Shown here: in pieces, positions 1 through 10,020 of the stretch | How the letters are laid out: each line of letters opens with the position of its first letter | Numbering within the stretch: position 1 is the first letter of the stretch | Assembly: GCA_963727245.1 (NCBI GenBank) | Contig: CAVSFO010000001.1 | Location: 62,001-126,000 of the forward strand | Direction: 5' to 3' | From: JBKQVT01 sp963727245 | GTDB lineage: Bacteria > Planctomycetota > Planctomycetia > Pirellulales > Thermoguttaceae | Length of the DNA stretch: 64,000 nt | The notes under the pieces: model-generated | Told to the model about the DNA's origin: nothing | What the model saw: only the letters and a program-made list of their open reading frames with translations | Database searches by the model: none | Translations under genes and position numbers: made by a program

Positions 1-1
1 G

Positions 2-142
2 GCAATCCGCTTGGACGACGAGTACGCGGACGCCTACGCCCATCGGGCCGCCGTCTACGACGAAACCCGCGAAGCGGAGAAGGCACGCGCCGACCGCGCC
101 AAGCTGAATAAACTCGAAGGCGAACGGGACGAGCCCAAATGA
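2..142 (+). CDS. C-terminal end of a TPR protein (5' end outside window)
   Basis: The frame is open from base 2 and stops at TGA 140-142, leaving 46 codons of a protein that starts left of the window. The spacing in LDDEYADAYAHRAAVYDE fits the last helix pair of a tetratricopeptide repeat, followed by a charged tail ending in GERDEPK. TPR proteins usually act as protein-protein scaffolds; no specific partner can be inferred. The next gene begins about 70 bases downstream on the same strand. Confidence 0.6.
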   Translation, partial: AIRLDDEYADAYAHRAAVYDETREAEKARADRAKLNKLEGERDEPK

Positions 143-213
143 AGAGACAATGGGCCTGTCCACTGATAGCGGGAGTTTCCTTTATCCGATCCATTTTTCA
201 AGGGAGTCCGATC

Positions 214-1263
214 ATGTCCTCATCCAGTACCAGAGTTAAGGCCCTTGCGCGGCCATGGCGCGTCTGCCTCGCGGGGTTGGCGCTTGCCGTGTTCGCGCTG
301 GGTCTGCCCCAGGCGTGCGCCGGCGAGGTTGCGAAGCGCCGAGCAAGGTGTGTCCGCCGGCGAAGGGCCCCGTCCACCAGGACCCGAAGAGCGCCCGGCC
401 GACCTGTCACAAGGGCGGCCACGACCACGCCCATGCGAAGACGTACGACTTCAAGCGTCATTATGCCTGGCATTGCCCGATGCGATGGGATCGCCGCCCG
501 GAGGCCCGTGGCTGGCACGAACCCTATCGCCGCGAGCGGGAGCAGGCCTGCCGCAGAGAATCGGTATGTGGCCGAGCGGCACTGGCTGGGCCGGACGGCC
601 GAGTCGCGAAGACCATGGCACTACGGATGGCACGGGCACGCCGGGTGGTGCAGGCGCCACTGGTGGCACAGCGACGTGGAATCGCTGGTGGGACCAAGCT
701 TCGGCGAACCCTCGGCGCTCGGCCAGTGGCCCACGGACCCGCCATCCCGCGAGGTTACATGCCCGGCGGACCGGCTGACGCGGGCGGGGGCATGGCGGAC
801 GGAACTGCCGCCGCGACCGGCGCGGCCGGCCGGCTTAACGTCCCGGTCCGGGACATGGCGGCGCCGGATGCCCCGCTGAAGCTCACCAATCGGAAGACCG
901 GCGCCACCCTCGTGGTGGGCGAGCCTTTCCGCATGCGCGGCACGGGCGCCCCTTACAGGATCGTCGCCAGCCAGTCGGGGCGTTACTTCGCGGGCGGAGC
1001 GGCCGGGCCGCGACGGCGAGCCGGGCGCGACTCCGCACAGGAAGCCCTCGGAAGCGCCCGACGCGGGCAGCCGGCAGATCATTTGGAAGGCCGTGCCCGT
1101 CGGCGGCGGCTTCTGGAAGCTTGTCAATTCCGAGAGCGGAGAGTACCTGGAGGACCGCGGGGCCGGCGGCGCCCTCAAGGAGTCGCCGCTCCGCGAGGGG
1201 GCGTCGGAACAACAGTGGCGCAGTCGAACCGACCCCGGACTGAGCGAGTCCGCGCATTGGTAG
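214..1263 (+). CDS. Secreted protein with C-terminal ricin-like domain (frameshifted)
   Basis: An ATG at 214 opens a clear signal peptide (MSSSSTRVKALARPWRVCLA, hydrophobic core, then PQACAG). Reading must then change frame several times (near 310, 540, 770 and 1000) to stay in plausible coding. The middle is rich in His, Cys and Trp (CHKGGHDHAHAKTYD, RHWWH). The last third reads LKLTNRKTGATLVVGEPFRM and SGRYFAG, and then KLVNSESGEYLED ending in EQQWR. A QxW near the end of such units is typical of ricin-type beta-trefoil carbohydrate-binding folds. TAG at 1261-1263 ends the gene. The family assignment of the C-terminus is an inference; the middle is unrecognised and the exact frame there is uncertain. 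Confidence 0.4.
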
Positions 1264-1280
1264 CGCTCACGCCTCGCCAG

Positions 1281-1355
1281 GGACTGGTCCATTTTTCGGC
1301 CATGCGGCGTTGCGCCGGCGGAAAGATTGTTGACCGAAAACATGGACCTGTCCCC
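1281..1355. repeat. REP-like imperfect palindrome
   Basis: The left arm GGACTGGTCCATTTTTCGG pairs with a right arm CCGAAAACATGGACCTGTCC after about 35 bases. It sits between two coplanar genes. The arms resemble the GGGACTGTCCC palindromes at 29986, 34907 and 48490, so this is probably a diverged member of the same scattered family. Confidence 0.5.
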
Positions 1356-1434
1356 CTTGGCGGCGTGGGCCCGGGAGCCAGAGACAGCGTTCGCTTCGTT
1401 TCCTTCCCATTCTCCTGACGAAAGGGACCAGGTC

Positions 1435-3114
1435 ATGGCCTTAATCGCTAATATAGCTGCAAGTGCGTTTCCACGCTGCCCCCGCGCCGCCTCGGGCATC
1501 GTTGGCGTCCTGCTGGTGGCGTTGGTCGGCTGCGAGCCGCCGCGGGCGTCCAACTACAACGTCAACGAGCACAACTTTCTCCGCGCTCGGGCGGCAGGCG
1601 CCGACGCTCAAATCGCCACGATCCTTGGCAATCCGGATGCCTCCGGGGAAGGCGCGCTCGTCCAAGTCCCCGGCAACGTCGGCGCCGAGGTGCTCTATAG
1701 CATCGCGGAAACCTGCGACCAGCCCGATAAGGACCGCTTCCGCTACTTCCGGGGCGTCAACAATGAACAGATACGCCTCCTCGTGTCGGGACGCACCAAT
1801 ACGCTGATCGCCGCGGAGTATCTCGTCGACGGCACCCCGGTCTTCTACCTGGGACCGAAGGCGGGCGGCAGGATGCTGGGGGGCCAACCGCGCGACAGGG
1901 CCAGGGGGGACGCCGAGTTCCTGGCCCGTAAGAAACAGTTGGTCGAATTCTTCAGCGAGCAACTGTCGAAACCGGCAGCCACCGCCGCCGCTTCACCCGG
2001 CGCCGACAGCACGCTCTTCGGGCAGCCCGACGGGCTCAGGTACTCCATTTTCGATGCCCAGCTCAAGGGCGACACGCTGGTCGTCTCGGTCAAAATTGAA
2101 AACATCACGGACTTGCGCAAGGTGAGCTACGCGCCGTGCCGCCCCACGCTGGCGGACTTCGCCGGCAATGCCTACGCCAGCAAGGGATGCTCTCCGGACT
2201 GCGGCAAATCGCTTTATCCCCACAAGACGCACGTGGTCGATTACACGTTTGAGAAGCCCGTGCCGGGGGTGGAAAGCTTTTGCCTCACCTTTTCCAGGCC
2301 GATGATGGATCCGCGAACGCATTTCAACCGGATGCTTTCCACCGTCCTGCCGCTGGGAAGCGACCAGATCGCGCCGGCGGCTTCGGACCAGGCGGGCCAC
2401 GCGGTCGGGGCTGTCCCAGGGGGGAAAGCCCTGCCGGCGGCCCCGCGGTGGCGCGTCTCCCTGCCGCATTCGTTCAAGCTCTCGCCGGAACTCACGGATA
2501 TGCCCGCCGACTGGGTCGACAAGTTCTACCCGTGCGGCAGCACGCCCTGGGTGGAAATCTTTGCCGACGGCGCCACGCGCATGGTCGTATCGATGCGGGG
2601 CGGGAGGCTTCATGGGGCAAGCACGTGGCTCTATCCCAACGGAAAGATTTCCGCCCTGGCCGTGTACGTCAACGGCAGCCTTTCCGGGCCGCTGCGGCTT
2701 TGGGACCAGAACGGCGGCATGGTGCTCTACTCGGAATATGTCAACGGCAAGCGGACCGGGCTCACGGTGGCGTTCCAGTGCGACAAGCCGGTCTTCGTCC
2801 AGGTCTGGGACGGCGGACGGCTTACGAAGGAGTACGCCGTCGAGGGCCACGTGGCCAAGCCCGTCAGTGCGGGAACCGAGGGCGCCGGCGCGGACGAGAT
2901 CCACCAGCAGTTGAAGCAGTTGAGCGTCCAAGTTTCCCAGAATGGGGAGCGGTTGAAGAAGTTCGCGGCGACGATTGCCGTCAGGGCTCGCGCCATGGGC
3001 GGGTCCACGCCATCGGGCGGCCCACCCCGCGGCCCTGCCAGCCAGTTCCGTGCCGCCCTCAACGCCGCCTACAAAGTGCCGGTGCGGAAAGCGGGACCAC
3101 CGGGGGCGACGTAG
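1435..3114 (+). CDS. Lipoprotein with MORN/YwqK-type repeats
   Basis: I start the gene at ATG 1435 because it follows an AAAGGG ribosome-binding site and opens a lipoprotein signal (…GIVGVLLVALVGC, Cys about residue 39), whereas the longer frame from 1327 adds a non-signal leader. The protein has about 559 residues. Residues 400-450 contain LYPNGKISALAVYVNGSLSG and LWDQNGGMVLYSEYVNGKRT, which are the Y-x-N-G-k-x repeats of MORN/YwqK proteins. The tail (TEGAGADEIHQQLKQLSVQV) looks coiled-coil. It is expected on the periplasmic face or outer membrane. No enzymatic motif was seen. The gene is intact, unlike many neighbours. Confidence 0.65.
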   Translation: MALIANIAASAFPRCPRAASGIVGVLLVALVGCEPPRASNYNVNEHNFLRARAAGADAQIATILGNPDASGEGALVQVPGNVGAEVLYSIAETCDQPDKDRFRYFRGVNNEQIRLLVSGRTNTLIAAEYLVDGTPVFYLGPKAGGRMLGGQPRDRARGDAEFLARKKQLVEFFSEQLSKPAATAAASPGADSTLFGQPDGLRYSIFDAQLKGDTLVVSVKIENITDLRKVSYAPCRPTLADFAGNAYASKGCSPDCGKSLYPHKTHVVDYTFEKPVPGVESFCLTFSRPMMDPRTHFNRMLSTVLPLGSDQIAPAASDQAGHAVGAVPGGKALPAAPRWRVSLPHSFKLSPELTDMPADWVDKFYPCGSTPWVEIFADGATRMVVSMRGGRLHGASTWLYPNGKISALAVYVNGSLSGPLRLWDQNGGMVLYSEYVNGKRTGLTVAFQCDKPVFVQVWDGGRLTKEYAVEGHVAKPVSAGTEGAGADEIHQQLKQLSVQVSQNGERLKKFAATIAVRARAMGGSTPSGGPPRGPASQFRAALNAAYKVPVRKAGPPGAT

Positions 3115-3280
3115 GGCGGAGGGCGGCGTGAAGGAAGGCGGAGGGCGGAAGGGGGAAGGAGCCGGATTCCACACGCGCTCACTGCTGCTGCCGAAGTGCG
3201 CCGAGAGGGCCTCCTGGGGCCGCCGGCATGGCAATGGCAGTTGCTCGGCTCCGCTGCGTCACCTTGGTCGCCATTTGGAA

Positions 3281-4228
3281 TCAGCGTTTCATCGCCCGGA
3301 TCGCTGCGGCTCGTTTCTCCAGCGTCTCCGCTTCTTTTTCCCGGCCCGTTTTCCGAAAGAACGTTGCCATATTCTCCAGGCCCGTCGCCACAAACGGATG
3401 ATTCGGACCGAGGGCCTTCTCCAAGATCGCCAGCGAACGCTCGTAGAGCGGTTCGGCCTGCGCGTACTGGCCCTGGGAAGAGTACATCAACGCCATGTTG
3501 TTCAAGCTCTGGGCCACCTGGGGATGATTCGGGCCGAGGGCCTTCTCCCGGATCGCCAGGGAACGCTTGAAGAGCGGTTCGGCCTCCGCGCACCCGGTCC
3601 TGCGTAGAGTACATCAGCGCGAGGTTGTTCAGGCTCGTCGCCACGTCGGGATGATTGGGGCCGAGAATCTTCTCCAAGAGTCGCAACGAACGCTTGAAGA
3701 GCGGCTCGGCCTCCGCGTACTGACCTTCGGCGCGGTGAGCAGCTCCGCAAGGTTGTTCAGGCTCCGGGCCACGTGGGGATGCTGCGGGCCGAGGGCCTTC
3801 TCCACGATCGCCAGGGAACGCTTGAAAAGCGGTTCGGCCTCCGCGTACCGGCCTTCGGTCTTGTACAAGTCCGCGAGGTTATTGACGCTCGTCGCCACGT
3901 CGGGATGATTCGGGCCGAGGGCCTTCTCCCGGATCGCCACCGCACGCTTGTAGAGCGCCTCGGCCTGCGTGTACCGGCCTTGGGTCTGATACACCTCCGC
4001 GAGAATGTCCGAGCTCGTCGCCACGGCGGGATCATCCGGGCCGAGGGTTTGCTCGGCAACCTGCAACGCCTTTTGCGCCACAACCACGGCACGATCGTAG
4101 CGGCCCTGCTGGTAGAGCGACCAGGACTCGTCGCTGAGCGTCTTCCATTGGCTGCGCTGGGTATCGGCTGCAATGCCCGTGCTGACCACAAGCAGCAGTG
4201 TCACCAGCGCCATCGTGGTTCTTTTCAT
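3281..4228 (-). CDS. Secreted tetratricopeptide (kinesin-light-chain type) protein
   Basis: The start at 4228 gives MKRTTMALVTLLLVVSTGIA, a signal peptide. It is followed by at least six 42-residue repeats of the kinesin light chain TPR type, each carrying the consensus G-R-Y-x-x-A-E-x-L-(Y/F)-K-R-(S/A)-L-A-I-x-E-K-A-L-G-P-x-H-P-x-V-A-x-S-L-N-N-L-A. The frame changes near 3745, 3600 and 3520 but the repeats continue. It ends with a basic helix (EKRAAAIRAMKR). The 126-bp DNA repeats in this gene are therefore coding. It probably serves as a periplasmic or cell-surface scaffold; partners are unknown. It is transcribed divergently from the radical SAM gene. Confidence 0.7.
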
Positions 4229-4427
4229 CGCGTTTCTCCACTGGCCTACTGCAACGCCGCCGAGCGTGCCGCGCCGATGGTCGACGGATTGCATAACTGT
4301 CATTGTACCCTTGGCGGTGGCCTTTGCCAGCCGGGGGGTTGCCGGGGGCGGACTGGCCCTTGACCGAAAATCGGCGATAATACTGTATGCCCTGCGGCGA
4401 AGAACGAATGTCTTCGGGGGCAGTTCG

Positions 4428-5349
4428 ATGGCCTCCACCTGGCCCGGCTATTTGGAATTGCTGGAAAGCGGTGAGCTTGCCCGCCGGGCTCAGGCGGCAG
4501 TCGAGGCCCTGGCCGACTGCACCGTCTGCCCGCGCCGCTGCCATGCCCGCCGCCGCGACGACGATAGTTCGCGATCCTACTGCCGCACCGGGCGGCTGGC
4601 CGTGGTCAGCAGTGTCTTTCCCCATCACGGCGAGGAAGATTGCCTGCGGGGCTGGGCCGGCTCCGGCACGATCTTCTTCAGCAACTGCAACCTCCGCTGC
4701 GTGTTCTGCCAAAACTTCGACATCACTTGGCAGGGGCAGGGACGGCCAGTCACGGCCGAGCAGTTGGCCGACCACATGCTCCGCTTGCAGGAGTTGGGCT
4801 GCCACAACGTCAACTTCGTCACTCCCAGCCACGTGGTGCCGCAGATCCTCGAAGCGCTGGCCATGGCGGCGGAGCGGGGCTTGCGGCTGCCGCTGGTCTA
4901 CAATACCGGCGGCTACGACCGGGTGGAAACGCTCCGCTGGCTCGACGGCGTCGTGGACATCTACATGCCCGACTTCAAGTTCTGGAACCCCAAGACGGCC
5001 CGCGAGTTTGCCGAAGGCGCCCGACTACCCGGACGTGGCGCGGGCGGCGATCCGGGAGATGCACCGGCAAGTGGGCAACCTGGTTCTTGACGAGCAGGGC
5101 CTGGCCCGCCGGGGGCTGTTGGTGCGGCACCTGGTGATGCCCGGCGGGCTCGACGAGACCCGCGAAATCCTGCGTTTCCTGGCCCGCGAGGTTTCGCCGG
5201 ACACGTTCGTCAACGTCATGCCGCAGTACCGGCCCGCAGGGCTGGCGGGCCGGCATCCGGCGCTCGCCCGGCCGTTGCCGGAGAGCGAGTATGGCGAAGC
5301 GTTGGTTGTGGCCAGGGGAGTGGGCCTGCGGCGACTGGCCCGGGAGTGA
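4428..5349 (+). CDS. Radical SAM protein, PflX-like (COG1313 type)
   Basis: The start MASTWPGYLELLESGELARR at 4428 fits the usual N-terminus of this family. It is followed by a metal-binding CTVCPRRCHARR and the radical-SAM cysteine triad in FFSNCNLRCVFCQN, which ligates a 4Fe-4S cluster for S-adenosylmethionine cleavage. The C-terminal half (YNTGGYDRVETLRWLDGVVD, MPDFKFW, REMHRQVGNLVLDEQGL, VNVMPQYRPAG) is typical of PflX homologues of pyruvate-formate-lyase activating enzymes, whose substrate is unknown. One extra G near 5027 shifts the frame, so the gene reads in two frames and ends at TGA 5347-5349. The reconstructed length (~306 residues) matches the family. Confidence 0.82.
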
Positions 5350-5701
5350 GGGATGCCGGGGACTACGACGCGGCCGCCACCAGCGGCCAGCCGAACGTGA
5401 TGGCGCGCGAGGGGCCTGGCCGAGCAGGGCGTGAACTTGCCTTGATTGAACCTGAAACCCGTGGCCGGCGATTCCTCGATTGATTACGTGTGTCGTACCC
5501 AGCGGATCGTCGCGTACGCCCACCAACGTAACGTGGCCGTCGAGGCGGGATTTGGCGAATTGGACTCCACCGCCCGTCAACCGCGCCGGGACTTCTGCTA
5601 TAATGATCCGACCGACGCCGGAAGAGCGCGAGCGAGTGCGGTGTCCCGGCGCGAGAGGCGTTTCCCAGTCTGAGGCCAGGCAACAACGTCACGGCACGAA
5701 G
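5350..5701. other. Intergenic region with one candidate -10 element
   Basis: I see no supportable gene in these 350 bases; the short open frames have no recognisable sequence. A TATAAT lies at about 5600-5605, roughly 100 bases before the ATG at 5702, and could be the -10 element for the solenoid protein gene. No clear -35 was identified. Confidence 0.35.
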
Positions 5702-6172
5702 ATGTCAACCCACAATCTGCCTGCTGCGTCAGGCTTTGGCCTTGAGCCACGAGATTTGATACTCCGATTGTCGCCGCTACAGCAAGACCTTCTTCAATGG
5801 CTGCGAGCACATACCCCATCGCTCGCCGACCCGTACATCGCTGCCACCGCCTTGCTACAGGGCCCGGAATTTCCCGGCCGCCTTACGTTAGTGTGCTTCT
5901 GCATGCGCGACCTTTTCAACGTCCTGCCACGTCGCGCGTGGTGTCACCGAGCGGAAAGACGCCGACGATGCCGAGGCGACCGCCGCGGGGAAAGAGACAC
6001 AGAACGGCCTGGTCGGGGCGAAGAAGAAGGCGAGGGCACTATTGAAAGCGCTCCCGCAGGCTGGGCTGACCGAGGAAGAGTTGGAGACGTGGGTGGAGGA
6101 TGCTCACGGCCTCCAAAAGTGGTTTGCTGACCGCCATCACTTTAGCCATGAGGCGCAGGGAGCAGCCCAGTG
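5702..6172 (+). CDS. N-terminal part of the large solenoid protein (frameshifted)
   Basis: ATG 5702 opens MSTHNLPAASGFGLEPRDLI, continuing RLSPLQQDLLQWLRAH and FPGRLTLVCFCMRDLFNVLP. The frame changes near 5935. The continuation (ERKDADDAEATAAGKE, RALLKALPQAGLTEEELETW, LQKWFADRHHFSHEAQGAAQ) runs to about 6172, where another frame change leads into the long open frame that follows. The residues either side of both breaks join naturally, so I infer a single ~1,140-residue protein in which this is the first ~155 residues. All-helical composition is expected; no catalytic motif is visible. Confidence 0.5.
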
Positions 6173-9078
6173 AGGAGGAGCTGAGGCAAAACGTTGCTCG
6201 ATTTGAGCGCCTGCTGGTTAAGTTCACACACACGTTCTTCGGCCTCCTCTCGCGAGCCGAAGAGATCGTGGCCGCCGTGTCGGCGGAATCGCGGCCGCCG
6301 ACCGAGAAGGAGGTGGACCACGTGACCGAGGTCCTCCAGTGGTCGCGGGAGTTTGAGGGGCCCTTGTTTAGCCGGCTCGACGGGAATTGGTTGGGCTCGC
6401 TGTGCAGGCGAGGTTTGTTCGCTGCGGTGCCGGACGTTGGTACCTGGCCAGCGTCGCAGTATCTAGCCCGCGTTGCTTCCAGCGCACCGGGGGAAGTGGC
6501 CGAAATCCTGCGGGGCATCGGGACCGAGAACCCCTCGATATTGAGGGACGTTCTCGGCGCAGCCAGCGAGATGCCGGCCACGATTTCGGCAACGCTCGCG
6601 CCGATGGTATCCAAGGCGATCAGCCTGGGCGAGCTTTCGCTGGTGTTTCCCCAGACGACCGAATTCTGTGTGCAGCTAGCGAATGGCGGGCAAACCGAAG
6701 GGGCAATGAGCCTGGCGGAGGCATTGTTTGTCCCGCGGTTCGACGAGGATAGGGAATACTCGCCGCTCGGCCCTAAGGGGCATTACTGGTACGTCGAAGG
6801 ACTGAAAAAAGTCGTTCCCTTGCTCGCAGTAGCAGCGCCGGCCGGGTTCCTCGCGGACCTGTGCGAATGGCTGAGGGCGTCGATCGTCGCAAAAGATTAT
6901 TATGGCGAGCACTCGCCATCTGACGGCTCGGACCGCTGGCGCCCGGCGATCGAGGAGCACGAGCAGAACCGAACCTATGATTTCTCGGGCGACCTCGTCG
7001 GCCTCGTGCGCCAGGGATTCGAGCACGCCATTGACGGAGGGCATGTCGCGCTTGACAGCGCGCTCGGGATTCTCGCCGGCCATGAGCACTGGGTGTTCAC
7101 TCGCCTGCGCGTGCATCTGACCAACCGTTTCGCCGAGCTGGACCCGGGGCTGGCGCGGGCGGCAATGATGGACCCTGAGATGTTCAAAGCCTCCAAGTTG
7201 TGGCTTTGGCACGAATACGCGATGCTCATGCGTCGGTGTTTCCCGATGCTGCCCCCCGACCAGAAAGCGACCTGGCTCGGCTGGGTCGACGCGGGCCCCG
7301 AGGAGCGGTGGAACAGCCACGTCGCGGGCAGGGAAGCGACCGACGAAGAGCGGCGAGCGTGGGTTGAGCCCTGGCAGGCCGTTCGGCTGCATTGGATCGC
7401 CCCGCACCTGACCGGCGAGCGCCGGGCGGTTTACGAAAAGATGTCGGCCGACTGGGAGAACCCGGACGTGTACGACTTCCATTATTACTCGCCCCCGGCG
7501 GAACGCGGGTGGCGAAGCCCAATTCCCGCGGAAGAACTAACGGGCCTGAACCTCGCCGCCGCGCTCGACAAGATCGGCGCATGGCGGCCGAGCAAGCGCC
7601 AGACCAATGTGATCGGGGAGGGGACCGAGGGGCTAGCCACGGCGTTTGGCCGGTACGTTGGCGGCAACGCGGAGGAGCTTTCCGGCCAGGCGGAGGTGCT
7701 TGAGCGACGAGAACCCGCTCCCATCTACATCTACGTGCGGACATTCATCGACCAAATGGCGGAGGCCGTCAAGGCAGACCGGAAGATTGACTTGGCGGCG
7801 GTGCTGCAACTCTGTAAGTGGGTCGTCGAGCAGCCGTTGTCCGGCTATGGCGCGTACATCCCCGTCGACGGCGGGCTTTGGAGGCTCGTCGACAAGGACT
7901 GGCAATGGGCTCGCTACGCGATTTGCCGGTTCATGCGGGCGGTGTGCGATCCGACCTTGGACGACATTCCCCGGTATCCATTGGCCGGCAACCGCGAGGC
8001 GATGGGCGCGTTGCTGGGACCGCTTGCGGAAGACCCGGCCAAATCTCACTTCGCGGAGGAAGACGCTCGCAAGAACCTGCGGGTATATGATGATTCACTG
8101 ACCGCCGCGATTAACACACCCCGCGGGATAGCAGTGGAGGCGATTATCGCTTACGCTCGTTGGATTGCCAACCACATCGCGCAGAACGTGGACGGTCGGC
8201 GCATCGTTCCCGCGGGCTTCGACGCGATGCCCGAGGTCCGCGACAGGCTCGAATGGCAGATCGCGCCCGAAAACGCGAGCTTCGAGGCGTTTTCCGTCAT
8301 AGGCGCGTACCTCGATCTGCTTCATTGGATCGACGAGTCGTGGGTGAAGGCAAACGCCGAGCGGATTTTCGACTTGGCCGTGATCGAGCGGGAACCCAAG
8401 AGCGCATACGGTTGGGCGGCTTGGAACTCGTTCCTGGACTGGGGCCGGGCCCGCGCAAGCGATTACCAAATTCTCCGGCAACAATACGTCTACGCAGTAA
8501 AGCATCTTGCCGAGGCGGTCCTATCCCCGAACTCCGGGCGGACGCCGATCCATCATCTTGGCGAAGACCTTGTGCTCCTTTACGGGCATGGGAATCTGAA
8601 GACCAGCAGCAGTGACGACGAGAAGCTGTTGTTCGACTTCCTCCAGGCCGCACAGAGCGACGTCCGCTCGCAGACGATCGCGTTTGTCGGCTGGACTCTC
8701 AGCCGCAGCGAGGCAGTGCCGGAGGCAATCGTCGGGCGATTCCAGAGCCTCTGGGAATGGTACTGGCCAGAGTTCGGCGAGAAGGATGTCGCGGCCAGAC
8801 CGGCGAGCGGGCTGTTTGGATCGTGGTTTAGCTGCGAACAGTTCCCGATAGGGTGGCGGCTTGAGCGGCTTGAGGCTGTCGTGATGTTGCCGCAAGTACC
8901 CGACCTGGCGGAGCAGGTTCTGAGGCGCCTGGCGACGATCGCGGAGGCCGATGCGGAGCATGTCGGGGCCGCGATGCGCATTCTCGACCGGATGATCCGG
9001 GCGGACAAGGAAGGGTGGCGAGCGTACGCTTGGCGCGATTCCGCCATGAAGAATTCTCGGGCTTGCCATGCGCGGTGA
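6100..9078 (+). CDS. Large alpha-solenoid protein of unknown function
   Basis: This is an uninterrupted frame of 992 codons; true family similarity begins around SEEELRQNVARFERLLVKFT (about 6170). The protein is rich in Leu, Trp and acidic residues with helix-turn-helix periodicity, like HEAT-type solenoids. Landmarks are LDGNWLGSL, WPASQYLARVASSAP, RWRPAIEEHEQN, HEYAMLMRRCF and the C-terminal DSAMK. I have seen similarly laid out ~1,100-1,200-residue hypothetical proteins in planctomycetes and actinobacteria, but I know no assigned function. There is no signal peptide or membrane segment, so it is probably cytoplasmic. It stands alone between a PflX gene and a release-factor-like gene. A defence role is possible but unsupported. 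Confidence 0.75.
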   Translation: MLTASKSGLLTAITLAMRRREQPSEEELRQNVARFERLLVKFTHTFFGLLSRAEEIVAAVSAESRPPTEKEVDHVTEVLQWSREFEGPLFSRLDGNWLGSLCRRGLFAAVPDVGTWPASQYLARVASSAPGEVAEILRGIGTENPSILRDVLGAASEMPATISATLAPMVSKAISLGELSLVFPQTTEFCVQLANGGQTEGAMSLAEALFVPRFDEDREYSPLGPKGHYWYVEGLKKVVPLLAVAAPAGFLADLCEWLRASIVAKDYYGEHSPSDGSDRWRPAIEEHEQNRTYDFSGDLVGLVRQGFEHAIDGGHVALDSALGILAGHEHWVFTRLRVHLTNRFAELDPGLARAAMMDPEMFKASKLWLWHEYAMLMRRCFPMLPPDQKATWLGWVDAGPEERWNSHVAGREATDEERRAWVEPWQAVRLHWIAPHLTGERRAVYEKMSADWENPDVYDFHYYSPPAERGWRSPIPAEELTGLNLAAALDKIGAWRPSKRQTNVIGEGTEGLATAFGRYVGGNAEELSGQAEVLERREPAPIYIYVRTFIDQMAEAVKADRKIDLAAVLQLCKWVVEQPLSGYGAYIPVDGGLWRLVDKDWQWARYAICRFMRAVCDPTLDDIPRYPLAGNREAMGALLGPLAEDPAKSHFAEEDARKNLRVYDDSLTAAINTPRGIAVEAIIAYARWIANHIAQNVDGRRIVPAGFDAMPEVRDRLEWQIAPENASFEAFSVIGAYLDLLHWIDESWVKANAERIFDLAVIEREPKSAYGWAAWNSFLDWGRARASDYQILRQQYVYAVKHLAEAVLSPNSGRTPIHHLGEDLVLLYGHGNLKTSSSDDEKLLFDFLQAAQSDVRSQTIAFVGWTLSRSEAVPEAIVGRFQSLWEWYWPEFGEKDVAARPASGLFGSWFSCEQFPIGWRLERLEAVVMLPQVPDLAEQVLRRLATIAEADAEHVGAAMRILDRMIRADKEGWRAYAWRDSAMKNSRACHAR

Positions 9079-9502
9079 CGATGCCGCGAGGGAGGTGGCT
9101 CTCAGTCTAATCGACCACCTCGGCCGGTGCGGACACCAGGAATTTCGCAAGCTGTTGCCGCGGGGCGGCGGCGGCGCGACAGCCCCGGCTGACCGCCTGT
9201 GGCAGCGCCGGGAACACCACGTCGACCGACATGGACAGCGCGGCGGCCAGCCGCGGCTCAACGACCACTTCGGCCTCGCGTTCCTGGACGAGTTGATCGC
9301 CCGGAAGGTCTGCGGCGAGAACGCCTCGGTCGAGGGTCTGGATTGGCCGTTCCATGAGGCCCGGCTGACCGAACTGGAGGCCCAGCTCGATCGGGCCTTC
9401 GCGGAATCGCCGTTGCCGGAGGACCGTGACCGCAATGCAATCAACGATGTCCTGGTGGGGCTCCGGCTGCGCGGCAATAGCAGGGAAGTCACGGTATACT
9501 AG
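9068..9502 (+). CDS. C-terminal extension or separate small gene after the solenoid protein
   Basis: After a frame change near 9055 the reading MRGDDAAREVALSLIDHLGR and GHQEFRKLLP continues the solenoid protein naturally. The same frame then stays open to 9502 through a Gly/Arg-rich stretch of doubtful coding value. It ends in a convincing helical tail (FLDELIARKVCGENASVEGL, ARLTELEAQLDRAFAESPLP). The tail may belong to a separate damaged gene; I do not recognise it. It ends four bases before the next gene's ATG. Confidence 0.35.
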   Translation: MRGDDAAREVALSLIDHLGRCGHQEFRKLLPRGGGGATAPADRLWQRREHHVDRHGQRGGQPRLNDHFGLAFLDELIARKVCGENASVEGLDWPFHEARLTELEAQLDRAFAESPLPEDRDRNAINDVLVGLRLRGNSREVTVY

Positions 9503-9506
9503 GGGC

Positions 9507-10020
9507 ATGTTGGAACGCGACGATCACCCGGCGGCAGGCAGCCCCGAGCACTTGCTGGCCCAGTGCGACGTGCGCCGCTTGCGGCGTTCGGGGCCAGGCG
9601 GCCAGCACCGCAACAAGGTGGAGACGGCCATCAGCCTCCGCCATCTGCCCAGCGGCGTGCGCGCCGAGGCCAGCGAGCGCCGCAGCCAGGCCCAGAACCA
9701 AGCGGTTGCCCTGTTTCGGCTGCGGGTGAACCTGGCCCTGGAGGTCCGGCGGCCCTGCGGCCCGGACCGCGTACCCAGTGCTCTCTGGCAATCGCGCTGG
9801 CGGCGCAGTGCTGAAGGTGAGTGCCTCGCACGACGACTTTCCCGCCCTGTTGGCCGAGGCATTGGACACGCTGGCCGCCGCGGACGCCGATGCGAAGCAG
9901 GCGGCCAGGGTGCTGAGCTGCACGCCGTCGCAGTTGGTCCGCTTGCTGAAACTCGATCCGCGCGCCCTGGCGTTGGTCAACCGCTGGCGTCGTGAGCGGC
10001 AGATGCACGCCCTTCAGTAG
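9507..10020 (+). CDS. Peptide chain release factor-like protein (GGQ domain)
   Basis: Starting at 9507, residues 24-60 read DVRRLRRSGPGGQHRNKVET followed by AISLRHLPSGVRAEASERRS and QAQNQ. This is the class I release-factor catalytic loop whose GGQ triggers peptidyl-tRNA hydrolysis on the ribosome. The protein is short (~170 residues) and lacks the codon-recognition domains of RF1/RF2, so it resembles ArfB/YaeJ-type rescue factors or the planctomycete release-factor-like family. A frame change around 9780-9810 joins the N-terminal part to LKVSASHDDFPALLAEALDT and NRWRRERQMHALQ. The basic C-terminus could bind the mRNA channel, as in ArfB; this is inference. Confidence 0.75.

Noticed and set aside
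3281..4228. 126-bp direct repeats suggesting a tandem-repeat or CRISPR-like locus
   Set aside because: They encode 42-residue kinesin-light-chain-type TPR units on the minus strand.
5446..5673. Small ORFs in the 5350-5700 gap
   Set aside because: They have no ribosome-binding site or recognisable residues, and overlap random frames on both strands.
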